From the IMG/VR virus record IMGVR_UViG_3300030328_000901, positions 1 through 21,092 of that record: DNA of 21,092 nt; one strand, given 5' to 3'. Source of the DNA: a virus. Position numbers and translations under genes: made by a program. Below the pieces are notes generated by a model. The model had not been told where the DNA came from. It saw only the letters and a list, made by a program, of their open reading frames with translations, and made no database searches. How positions within the stretch are numbered: the first letter of the stretch is position 1; each line of letters begins with the position of its first letter. Below, in pieces: positions 1-7,900 of the stretch.

Positions 1-117
1 ATCATCAAGTGTGTTGTCTGTGGATTTTGCCAAGCCTTCTAGCAGATCAACAACAAGTTGTTTTACTGCCTTGGACTTTAAAAAGGCGAAAAGGATAGGC
101 TTAATTAATACGATCAT
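1..117 (-). CDS. small hydrophobic phage protein, 3' end cut off by window edge
   Basis: The first 39 codons of a gene run off the left edge. It starts with ATG at 115-117 and begins MIVLIKPILFAFLKSK, followed by a helical stretch with DLLEGLAKSTDN. The ATG overlaps the TGA of the preceding 31-residue gene in an ATGA junction, a translational coupling seen elsewhere in this window, and this supports the start. The N-terminal 15 or so residues are hydrophobic and could be a short membrane or amphipathic segment. From memory it resembles small hypothetical proteins found near the fibre genes of marine cyanophages; I know no function. The missing C-terminus prevents any length comparison. Confidence 0.6.
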   Translation of the reverse strand, partial: MIVLIKPILFAFLKSKAVKQLVVDLLEGLAKSTDNTLDD

Positions 118-209
118 TTTTTAGTAGTTTTTTTAGTAGTTTTTTTAGTGGACTTTTTTGCTTTAGCTTCTGTTTTAAGCTCTTTAGCACTTTTGTTAGC
201 GTATGTCAT
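114..209 (-). CDS. 31-residue Lys/Thr-rich small protein
   Basis: A short gene with ATG at 207-209 and TGA at 114-116. The protein begins MTYANKSAKELKTEAK and ends in a KKTT-type tandem repeat, so nearly half of it is lysine. It starts one base after the TAA of the gene before it (211-213), and its stop overlaps the start of the next gene as ATGA. This tight fit on both sides is the main evidence that it is real. The basic tail could bind nucleic acid or acidic membrane surfaces, but this is inference from composition only. Similar short MTYAN-type proteins occur, as I recall, in marine cyanophages. The poly-T seen on the plus strand at 118-155 is simply its lysine codons. Confidence 0.55.
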   Translation of the reverse strand: MTYANKSAKELKTEAKAKKSTKKTTKKTTKK

Positions 210-210
210 G

Positions 211-903
211 TTAAAAAGGTTTGTACCAAGGTTTCTCCTTGGGTGGGGTGTTTTGTTTAATATAAGAAGCGATAGATACAATGTCAGAACACATAGTATA
301 AAAAGGAGATTTAGGATGAATCATAAAACCCTTTTGCTGTAACTCAGCACATTTAAGTGCTCTAACTAACTCATAATCTAAACGCATCTTTTCTTCCTGT
401 CTTGCTGCTATGCGTCTACACTGCTTTAATCCACGTTTATCTAAAGGTACCATAAAGTTAATTTGAAAACCATAGTTCTCATTCTCTACGTAAGCTTCAG
501 GGTCATGTGGCTGTGTATTATTACCCATATAAAATGGGCTAAACGTCATAGTAGAGCCGTTACAACTTATATTAGGACCATAATGCTGCCTAGACGGTGC
601 TCCATTATTCTGGAATTGCACCGCCTGATTGGTTACATTACCTGTCGCAGCTGCAACTGGATTTGAGGTGTTTTGTACCTCTGGCTCACTTGCCAGTGCT
701 GGACTTCCTACTGTGAGAAGACTGATAAGGACGTAGTAGTAGCGTTTGTTGTGATACTTCTGTCTATGTCTATTGTCTCTACTACAGCTCCTGCTGCTCT
801 GGTTGTTATCTCCAGAGTGAAGGGGTCTCCAGCTGTTGTTACCGAGAATGTAGTCCCACTTCCAGAAACGTCTGCTGAAGGGGTTATATTTTCGCCAGTC
901 CAT
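211..903 (-). CDS. secreted or membrane-anchored marine-phage protein with uncertain start
   Basis: From about residue 55 the protein looks like a signal peptide (YYYVLISLLTVGSPALA, possible cleavage before SEPEV), then a Ser/Thr/Asn-rich part (residues 72-130), then a charged helical part (155-195) with DYELVRALKCAEL and four Cys at 114, 162, 185 and 205. This mature part resembles a hypothetical family I recall from marine cyanophages; its function is unknown. The start is the puzzle. No ATG, GTG or TTG lies near the signal peptide. The only in-frame ATG is at 901-903, giving a basic 54-residue extension whose DNA is also the end of the upstream gene in another frame. A GGAGGA ribosome-site-like motif lies 11 bases before that ATG. 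A frameshift from the upstream gene or a non-standard start is also possible. The stop at 211-213 lies one base before the next start. Confidence 0.75.
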   Translation of the reverse strand: MDWRKYNPFSRRFWKWDYILGNNSWRPLHSGDNNQSSRSCSRDNRHRQKYHNKRYYYVLISLLTVGSPALASEPEVQNTSNPVAAATGNVTNQAVQFQNNGAPSRQHYGPNISCNGSTMTFSPFYMGNNTQPHDPEAYVENENYGFQINFMVPLDKRGLKQCRRIAARQEEKMRLDYELVRALKCAELQQKGFMIHPKSPFYTMCSDIVSIASYIKQNTPPKEKPWYKPF

Positions 904-1067
904 TTAGAGTAAGCTCCTCCAAACAGTTCGTGGTCGATAGTTTCGGTAATAGTTTGTGTGGTGGTCGTGGTCGATTGCATAGAACCCTGTGTAAAATTTG
1001 GGGTTACTAATTCTGCTCTCGCTACCGTGGGTGCCATCAGTATGAGAAATAAACATAACTTCTTCAT
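708..1067 (-). CDS. small secreted marine-phage protein with N-terminal signal peptide
   Basis: The 119-residue protein begins MKKLCLFLILMAPTVARA, a typical signal peptide (two Lys, hydrophobic core, AxA cleavage before Glu19). The mature part is Thr/Ser-rich, predicted mostly beta, and ends TTSLSVFSQ, an ending I recall from a hypothetical family shared by marine cyanophages. No function is known; export to the periplasm or envelope is inferred from the signal. Its ATG overlaps the stop of the holin-like gene (ATGA at 1064-1067). Its last 196 bases are open in a second frame used by, or at least continuous with, the downstream secreted protein. The normal-looking C-terminus argues that this gene is complete and not broken. 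Confidence 0.8.
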   Translation of the reverse strand: MKKLCLFLILMAPTVARAELVTPNFTQGSMQSTTTTTQTITETIDHELFGGAYSKWTGENITPSADVSGSGTTFSVTTAGDPFTLEITTRAAGAVVETIDIDRSITTNATTTSLSVFSQ

Positions 1068-1369
1068 TCGTCTTTTTTCTTAACCATAGGGCAGTTTACT
1101 GGACCTTTGTTTTTGTTATTATTTCCAGTGGTCAAGCCAAATGTCGCAAGTGCTCCCGTAAACACCGAAGCTACGAACGTGATATCACTGTTGCCAGATT
1201 TCTTGACCATAGGTATTTCTACGTAGTTCATCGTAATGATGAATCCACTCCAAACCACAACTCCCAGACGGACAAATGTACCTAAGATTTGGATTTGGTG
1301 TTCTTGATCCTCTGCTGCGTCTTTGAGCTTTCCGAGGAGTCCTTTTTTTTCTTCCTGTTTTCCTTCCAT
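1064..1369 (-). CDS. holin-like small membrane protein
   Basis: A 101-residue protein with a charged N-terminus (MEGKQEEKKG), two likely membrane segments at about residues 28-50 and 62-81 separated by a short loop with EIPMVKK, and a Lys-rich C-terminus. Size, two hairpin segments and charged tails fit class II holins. Such a protein would make holes in the inner membrane at lysis, but this is inference from topology: no endolysin is visible nearby. Its first 29 codons overlap the end of the preceding proline-rich gene by 88 bases in another frame. It could instead be a virion or envelope protein of the same cassette. Similar proteins occur in cyanophages, as far as I recall. Confidence 0.65.
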   Translation of the reverse strand: MEGKQEEKKGLLGKLKDAAEDQEHQIQILGTFVRLGVVVWSGFIITMNYVEIPMVKKSGNSDITFVASVFTGALATFGLTTGNNNKNKGPVNCPMVKKKDE

Positions 1370-1725
1370 TTATTAACTTTACCTTGTAGGAATTTCTGTA
1401 CCTTCTTTTTGATTGGTTCAAATAAAGACTGAGTAATGCTAGTTGTAGCAACTGCTACCACTGCTGTAGTAACTGCTGTAACAACCACAGCTGTCTCAGG
1501 TATTGGCATCTGTATGTCCAATACAGGAATATTCAGTTTAGGTGGTTGGACTTGTCCTGTAGACTCAGGTTCAACCCCCAGTGGTGGTCGTAAATCCGTA
1601 GGAGGTACAACTATAGCTGGAAAAGCAGGTATATTTGCTTTAGGAGGCTTCAGTTCTGCCTGTGGTATAAGTAAACCTTTAGGTAAACCAAAACCTTCTG
1701 GCAAATTAACTGAAGGTATTCTCAT
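1282..1725 (-). CDS. proline-rich membrane-anchored marine-phage protein
   Basis: This 147-residue protein has three parts. Residues 1-77 are rich in proline with PP and xPxP patterns (NLPEGFGLP, PPTDLRPPLG, PIP). Residues 78-101 form one Val/Ala/Thr membrane segment. Residues 103-147 are a very basic tail (KKKVQKF, RKKKK). The architecture, beginning with the LPEG motif, matches a hypothetical family I recall in T4-like and T7-like cyanophages. Function is unknown; an extended rod crossing to an envelope anchor is a guess. It is coupled by ATGA (1722-1725) to the oxygenase gene before it. The last 88 bases, encoding the basic tail, also encode the start of the holin-like protein. Confidence 0.75.
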   Translation of the reverse strand: MRIPSVNLPEGFGLPKGLLIPQAELKPPKANIPAFPAIVVPPTDLRPPLGVEPESTGQVQPPKLNIPVLDIQMPIPETAVVVTAVTTAVVAVATTSITQSLFEPIKKKVQKFLQGKVNKWKENRKKKKDSSESSKTQQRIKNTKSKS

Positions 1726-2249
1726 GCTAAATTAAATGATATACTTATTCGTGATACTGTAGAGGTGTTTGTAGTAATACCATGTTTAAGATCACTAGGA
1801 AATAATAATAACAAACCTTCTCGACTTGAAGCCTCTACTCTTCCTTGCCAAGATCTTTTAGATGTAAAAAATATATTACCTGTACTACCTTTAACTTTAA
1901 AGTAATAAACGCCTGATATTTGATTATCTGAATGATCATGCACATGTCCATAGTTATGCTCTTTAAATAAAGCAACCCAAGACTCTTTAACCTTACAGTC
2001 TGCTGTTATACCTAAGCTATCTTTATAATTATCTACGTGATGTGTTATCTGAGATAATAAGGTATTACAATGATGCTTGATAATCCAATTCTCTGAAAAA
2101 GTAGGGTCAGATAAATAATGCGTTCTACCCCATTCAGGGTTAAAAGAAAATTTACTATTTTGTATCCCTTTGGTAATTTCATCCTGTATAGTACCAAAGT
2201 TATCCACTTGAGCACTATATAGAGGTACTGGAAACAGCTGCTCTATCAT
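1722..2249 (-). CDS. 2-oxoglutarate/Fe(II)-dependent oxygenase-like protein
   Basis: A 175-residue protein that resembles the 2OG-Fe(II) oxygenase group common in marine phages (TIGR02466 / 2OG-FeII_Oxy_5 type). Visible signs are the N-terminal LFPVPLY, the motif YGHVHDHSDNQISGVYYF with a likely HxD iron pair at His106/Asp108 (His104 is also close), the distal iron ligand His156 in FPSDLKHGI, and Arg167 in VSRISISF, which would hold 2-oxoglutarate. Members hydroxylate proteins or small molecules; the phage substrate is unknown. The complete set of residues suggests an active enzyme. It lies between fibre and envelope genes with 4-base overlaps on both sides, so fibre or cell-surface modification is a reasonable guess but unproven. 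Confidence 0.85.
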   Translation of the reverse strand: MIEQLFPVPLYSAQVDNFGTIQDEITKGIQNSKFSFNPEWGRTHYLSDPTFSENWIIKHHCNTLLSQITHHVDNYKDSLGITADCKVKESWVALFKEHNYGHVHDHSDNQISGVYYFKVKGSTGNIFFTSKRSWQGRVEASSREGLLLLFPSDLKHGITTNTSTVSRISISFNLA

Positions 2250-2650
2250 ATAGAATCTACGCCAGAAGGGTAAATTGGTAAGCGGTTTTCAACAGGTATT
2301 TTACCTAGTTTTCTAACTGCTGCACGGTTAGCAATTTTAGCTGCCGTTTCCTCACTCTCTTTCTTCTCTGCTTCTGATTTAGCAGTTGCGATTTTAGCTT
2401 TTTGAACTTCCCACGCATCTACATAATGTTTCACTTTCGTGTCATAATCTTGAGCAGTAAGATCTTCGTTACCACCTTCTATTTTTCCATTAACAGGAGC
2501 AGGTTCGATATCACCTGTTTGTGTTGAACCATACCATTGTATAGCCCAAATCTTTGAATCGTCAAAAGACCAAGTATCTAGTGCATAGGATTCCCCATCT
2601 ACTGAGACTACTTTATCTGGAACGATTACGCATACATTTTTAGTTGTCAT
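2246..2650 (-). CDS. fibre-associated small protein, possible assembly factor
   Basis: A 134-residue protein. The first half is beta-like, with VDGESYALDTWSF followed by IWAIQWYGSTQTGDIE. A pattern of WAxQW and GxIE is typical, from memory, of small proteins encoded just after phage tail fibres. Residues 70-112 form a charged coiled-coil-like helix (KAKIATAKSEAEKKESEE). The C-terminus is RAAVRKL and then a Pro-rich end. Role as fibre assembly chaperone or accessory adhesin is inferred from position and this pattern only. It overlaps the Cys-rich gene by 11 bases and the oxygenase gene by 4 bases. Confidence 0.7.
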   Translation of the reverse strand: MTTKNVCVIVPDKVVSVDGESYALDTWSFDDSKIWAIQWYGSTQTGDIEPAPVNGKIEGGNEDLTAQDYDTKVKHYVDAWEVQKAKIATAKSEAEKKESEETAAKIANRAAVRKLGKIPVENRLPIYPSGVDSI

Positions 2651-2936
2651 GTTCTATAACTTTTGTTAGTTTTGGCATTTGAGTAATAGCAGCAAGCATG
2701 TTTCTGGTATTAACAGACTCATTTCTAAATGATTCTACTGCTGCTCCTGTCTGCCTTTGCATTTGTGCATTTTCGATAAGTAAGGTGGGTAGCCATGTGA
2801 CTGCACACCCCCACTCATCTATATCTTCACCTGTTTGTGGATTCTGCCCACGTATCTGTGTGTACCATGAACATTCAAGTCCACGGCAATCTTCACCGAT
2901 CAGAGGGCATAAGGTGCCAGGTTTGAGTTGGGTCAT
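2640..2936 (-). CDS. conserved phage protein with four cysteines
   Basis: A 98-residue protein whose first half holds four Cys: C10, C17, C22 and C44, in the contexts LCPLIGEDCRGLEC and DEWGCAVTW. The spacing could bind zinc or an iron-sulphur cluster. The rest (LLIENAQMQRQTGAAVESF) is likely helical. I recall closely similar hypothetical proteins in other marine phages, always uncharacterised. Its stop is followed after 0-11 bases by the next gene, and its ATG sits directly against the stop of the second fibre gene. Tail-tip or metal-related roles are guesses from location and cysteines. No membrane segment or signal peptide is seen. Confidence 0.75.
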   Translation of the reverse strand: MTQLKPGTLCPLIGEDCRGLECSWYTQIRGQNPQTGEDIDEWGCAVTWLPTLLIENAQMQRQTGAAVESFRNESVNTRNMLAAITQMPKLTKVIEHDN

Positions 2937-4919
2937 TTAATCTTTAGAACAAATAATTACGTCTAGATATTGAACTGCAAAATCCATAGCTGTACCACTA
3001 AAGGAACCAGCATTATGGGTGTGGTTTCCAGTGTTACCACTAAAGTTAGCACTGAAACTATGAGTATGATTATTTACGTTGTGGCTGTGACCAGATCCAG
3101 AGAATCCGTGTGAGTGAGAGCCGCTACCTCCACTGTTATTAGTACCTATATTATAAGTTGAGTTTGCGTTTTCCCCTTGTCTTGTTCCATCACCTTGGTT
3201 ACTACCATAATTTTGATGATTACGGAAAGATGTACTATGGCTATGGCTAGGCATCTGGTTATTAGATAACGTATGGTTATTTACGTTACCACCTGTGTTT
3301 ACGTTACTTGTAGACGCACCAGAGTTACCTGTGTTACCACTTACACTACCACTAAATGAGGCTGTTGAGTTACCTGAAGAACCTACGTTACCAGCAGGTG
3401 TTCTGCTAGCAAACGCTGATGTAAAGGCTTGGTTACCACCACTACTTACTGAACCAGATACTACTCTAAGAGCTTTGTTGTCTACACTAGAGGTTATCTT
3501 TGTCCATCCTGTAGGAGCAGATGTCTGTTGGAAGAGCATCTTGGTTCCACTGGGGAACGGTTGAACTCCTGTTAGGTTAGATCCATCTCCATAAAGAGTA
3601 TCGAAGTAACCGTTAGCAACTCTTTTAGCGTTTTCACCGATATTATAACTCGAATCGGAATGGGGAATAAAATGTCCACTACCGTCTATATACCATCTGT
3701 CTGTACCGTGTTCTCTAAAGCGAATACCATTATCTCCACCACAAATATATAAAGCACTGTCATGCTGTTGAATCTTACCCGTTCCTCCACTTGTATTCCC
3801 CGTCCAACTCCCAGTAATGAAATCAACAGCTTTACCAGAAGCAACAGAAAGAATACCGTTGACAGTATCGTTAGCATCCGATCTTAAGTAACTCGCACCT
3901 TGAACTCCATCCAAAGTATCCGCATCTAATCCACTACCAGCACCGTCATTCCCTGCGTGCCACACTTTGTGATAAGTGGTTCCACTGTTCATCGTGAAAT
4001 CAATATCATCTTTTATCCTTATTCCTGAACCATCTTCATTGTTCTGTAAATCTAGATACCCATTACCGTTCCATTGAAGATAACCTTTATCGGTACTACC
4101 TTCTCTAAATCTTATATAAGGGTTAGTTGAACCTTGAAGAACGATTTTACCATTATCGGAACTATTTATATTTAAGGGATAGGTAGAACTATAAGTAAGA
4201 GTTAATTGTCCACTAGCAGTATCATCAGCATCCGATCTTACATAAGAGCTACCATTTGCTTCATAAGTATCTAATTTAGTACCGTCAGCAGCTACGTCTC
4301 TACCGTCAACTGTTCCTGTAACTGTTATGTTTCCTGTTACGTCAACACCAGCACCAACGTCTAGATTTTGTGCAACAGTTGTTGTTCCATTAGATGCTAT
4401 TGTCAACCTATCAGCACTGTTAGTATCATCTCTTAATTTCAAAACGCCACTTTGTGCTCTAATCCTAAAATCACTATTTGCTGCTGAATCAGTAAATATT
4501 AAACTAGGAGAAGTGTCTGTGATATTTACACTTGCAGCACCAAAGTTTCCTGTTGTAGTAACATCTTGCGATCCAAAATTAGGAGCAATCTTAGTTCCAG
4601 CTACCGCAGCACTTGCATTAACGTCTGCGTTTACGATTGTCCCGTCAACTATGTTTGCACTAGCTACGGTTACGTCTGTTGGTAAAGTACCAGCAGCAAT
4701 CTTAGCAGGTGCTATAGAATCTGTAGCTAATCTTCCAGCTATACTAGCACTGGAGACATTAGACATGTTTTCTCTAGCTACTGGAAAACCAGCAGCTGTT
4801 GAGCCGTCATGTACGACAAGAGTTTCCTTATCGGTATCAACAGTAACTTCACCTTCGGCTCCAGTAAAGCTACCATGTTGCGTGGTTGTTCCACGCCTTA
4901 GTTTTAATAATTTTGCCAT
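2937..4919 (-). CDS. second tail fibre-like protein with collar-like HxH tip
   Basis: The 660-residue protein begins MAKLLKLRRGTTTQHGSF, a common N-terminus of marine phage fibre proteins, with TVDTDKETLVVHDG nearby. The middle has beta-rich shaft modules, including two related copies (SYVRSDADDTASGQ and SYLRSDANDTVNGI) and the fibre motif VWHAGND followed by LDADTLDG. Residues about 470-660 look like a phage tail collar/receptor-binding tip: APTGWTK, NNQMPSHSH and a terminal AVQYLDVIICSKD. Five HxH motifs (559-561, 602-604, 611-613, 618-620, 633-635) sit in Gly/Ser/Asn-rich sequence. In T4 gp37, HxH motifs bind iron ions along the needle. Here it is probably a trimeric adhesin that contacts the host surface. 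Its ATG directly follows the stop of the first fibre gene. Confidence 0.85.
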   Translation of the reverse strand: MAKLLKLRRGTTTQHGSFTGAEGEVTVDTDKETLVVHDGSTAAGFPVARENMSNVSSASIAGRLATDSIAPAKIAAGTLPTDVTVASANIVDGTIVNADVNASAAVAGTKIAPNFGSQDVTTTGNFGAASVNITDTSPSLIFTDSAANSDFRIRAQSGVLKLRDDTNSADRLTIASNGTTTVAQNLDVGAGVDVTGNITVTGTVDGRDVAADGTKLDTYEANGSSYVRSDADDTASGQLTLTYSSTYPLNINSSDNGKIVLQGSTNPYIRFREGSTDKGYLQWNGNGYLDLQNNEDGSGIRIKDDIDFTMNSGTTYHKVWHAGNDGAGSGLDADTLDGVQGASYLRSDANDTVNGILSVASGKAVDFITGSWTGNTSGGTGKIQQHDSALYICGGDNGIRFREHGTDRWYIDGSGHFIPHSDSSYNIGENAKRVANGYFDTLYGDGSNLTGVQPFPSGTKMLFQQTSAPTGWTKITSSVDNKALRVVSGSVSSGGNQAFTSAFASRTPAGNVGSSGNSTASFSGSVSGNTGNSGASTSNVNTGGNVNNHTLSNNQMPSHSHSTSFRNHQNYGSNQGDGTRQGENANSTYNIGTNNSGGSGSHSHGFSGSGHSHNVNNHTHSFSANFSGNTGNHTHNAGSFSGTAMDFAVQYLDVIICSKD

Positions 4920-7900
4920 TTATAGGGTTCCGAAGTCGAGTTGTAAGTTTGATCCTGTGATTGTTCCAGCTGTCACCGTACCTGTGAATGTAGGGCTTGC
5001 AAGAGGTGCTTTGGTGTTTAAAGAAGCAGTGGTTGATGCAGCATAGTTAGAGTCATCCCCTAAAGCTGCTGCTAACTCATTTAATGTATTTAATGTTCCT
5101 GGAGCAGAGTCTACTAACGCATCAATAGCTGCTTTCACAAACGCTGTGGTAGCAACCTTAGTTGTGTTGTCTCCTGTAGACTGTGTTGTAGCTGTGGTTG
5201 CAGAAGTTATTGCACCATTAAGAGTAGCATCAAACTGTCCACCATTAGTGATATTCTTATTATTTGCATTAAGATGCCCACCTAATTGAGGGGAAGCATC
5301 AGATACAATCGCTGAAATTCCTGGTGATATACCAACCCATGAAGTACCATTATAGTAATTTAAGGTGTTTCCTGAACTATTATACCAAAGATCACCAGCA
5401 GAAGGGCTTCCTGGAGTAGAATTAGCTATCTTATATTCATTCGCATAACGGTTTACATCTGCAATAGAGCTAGATACAGTATTAACATTAGCAATACTAC
5501 CGCCTACGTTATTAACATTTCCAATAGCACCTGCTGTAGTATTCACATTAGCTATTGAACCAGCTACAGTTGTGATATTAGCGTTGTTTGTTGCAGCTGT
5601 AGTAACATTCGATGCTATACCAGCGACTGTGGTTACGTTTCCGCTTACCCCAGCAACTGTTGAGATGTTAGCATTGTTACCTGCAACTGTATTTATATTA
5701 GTATTATTACCTGCTACCGTGGTTATGTTTGCATTATTATTAGCTGCTGTTGTTACATTACCAGAAATCCCCGCCACCGTTGTCACATTGCTAGCAATGC
5801 CAGCAACAGTATTCATATTATTGACATTACTGGTAGTAGCCAGCGTATTCATGTCATTAACACAATCTGTAGTAGCTAGCTTGTTCATATCAGCTACTAC
5901 GTCAGCTGTACCCAAAGTATTCAAGTCAGCAACAACATCTGCTGTGCCTAAAGTGTTCATGTCTGCTATACAGTCTGTCGTGGCTAGTAAAGCCATGTCA
6001 GCCACTACAGCAGTAGCACCTAATGCTTGGATTTTGGCTATATTATCTGCACAAGTTTCTATACTATTACCTGTACCTGTAGAGGTAGCATCAGTAATAA
6101 GTCCTAAATCTTCTGTAAATGTGATATTACCAGACACAATAGCTATATCATCTAGAACACCCTGAGAAGGTGTGACTAATTGATAAGATGTACCGTTATG
6201 TACCTTAAGTTCTTTATTAGAAGAACTATCAAACCACATATCACCAGCTGTTAAAGCACTAGAATCGGCTCTTGTAGTTGGTGCAGAAGTTCCTACTTGG
6301 TATAAATCAGCATAGTTATGAACACTACTTATATTACTTGAACAGTTATTAACATGAGTTATATTAGTGGCTGTAGTATTAACATTAGAAATAGAACCTG
6401 CAACAGTGTTCATATTAGCTACGTTTGATGTAGTAGCCAACGTGTTCATGTCGTTGACAACATCAGTTGTGGCTAATGTGTTCATATCTGCTACAACATC
6501 TGCTGTACCTAGAGTGTTTAAATCTGCTACAACGTCAGCTGTACCTAAAGTATTTAGGTCAGCTACAGCATCGGCTGTACCTAATCTACCTATCTCTGTT
6601 GCTTTACCCGCTACAGCACCTATGTCTGTTGCATCAGCAGCTACTGCATTAATGTTTGTCGCATTAGCAACAACCGCATTGATGTTTGTAGAGTTAGCAT
6701 TTACAGCATTTATATTTGTAGCATTACCAGCAACAGCAGTCACGTTAGACGCAATACCAGCTACTGTATTTACATTGGCTATAGCACCAGCTACTGTATT
6801 TACATTGGCTATAGAGCCACCTGTGTTATTAACATTACCTATATTACTGGCAACTGTATTAACTTCAGACGCTTTTGGTACTAATCTATGGAATGTATAT
6901 GTATGAGCTGTACTGGTTGTGATAACAAGCATACCAAATCCAGCTGGATAGGTGGTACTTGCTGTTAAACCGTTAATGATAACTGCATTATTGTTGATCC
7001 TACCATTAGTTATTGTATGAGAAGTTACCCCAGACCCTGTAGTAATCGCACTTGTAAGAGCTTTTATACTAACAACAGTACCTGCATCATTCTTTATATC
7101 AGGATGTTCGTTAGGAAAACTTGTTTCATTATTAACTGCAACAAACCCACCAACTTCATCTACAAGATTAGCAACTTGTTGATCAATCGCAGCTGTAGTT
7201 GCTACACGACTGTCAGAACTAGACCACGTATCTCCACTTGCGATGGTTTCTGTAGAGTCCTGTCTAAAATACCTCGCATCAGAAGCGGAAGTAGTAAAGA
7301 AACTGACATCGTTTGGTGTTGACCCAGAGTGTTCACTGTTAAGTACAATGACTGAATCTGCTATCTTATCTGCTGTTACTGCATTATCTTGTATAGCCCC
7401 TGTATCGACAGCATTATTAGCTAATTCAGAAGAACCTACTGAGTTTGCAGCTAGATTATCTTCATTAACAACAATATCACTCGGAAGTGTACCACTACCA
7501 AGCTTACCCATTGTAACATTATTATCTAGGATCTTAACTGTTGTTACAGCGTTTGTTCCTAAAGCTGTTGCGTCTACCGAAGATGGTGCATAGTGCTCAG
7601 TATCCAAAGAATCAGCAGCAATATGCTCAGAATTGACTGCATCGTTTTCAATTTTTGTCCCATCTATAAGATCTCCTGCTAGGTCACCTCTTTGTATGGT
7701 GCCATCAGTAATCATTGTAGATGTTACAACCTGTGTAGCTCCTGTAGTTACTACTGTACCAGTTGCATCTGGTAATGTAATAGTTCTATCAGCAGTAGGG
7801 TCAGCCACTGTAAGGGTAATTTCGTGTGCATTATCTGTAGCACCTTCAAATATAATTGTCTTATCTTCTGGTAATCTATAGTTACCATCTCCATGACTAA

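Noticed and set aside
118-155. T-rich run on the plus strand, resembling a terminator tail.
   Set aside because: It has no preceding hairpin and reads on the minus strand as Lys/Thr codons of a small gene.
1185-1451. Minus-strand open frame of 88 codons in a third frame.
   Set aside because: It overlaps both the proline-rich and holin-like genes, which are better supported by topology and coupling; its sequence is Arg/Lys-rich frame noise.
4327-5046. Plus-strand open frame of 239 codons.
   Set aside because: It lies across the junction of the two fibre genes on the opposite strand; its composition is the complement of their Ala/Thr/Val repeats.
5572-6906. Long open frames on the plus strand (5572-6165, 6367-6906).
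   Set aside because: They are antisense to the fibre repeats, have hydrophobic repetitive translations that mirror the repeats, and no ribosome site or neighbours fit them.
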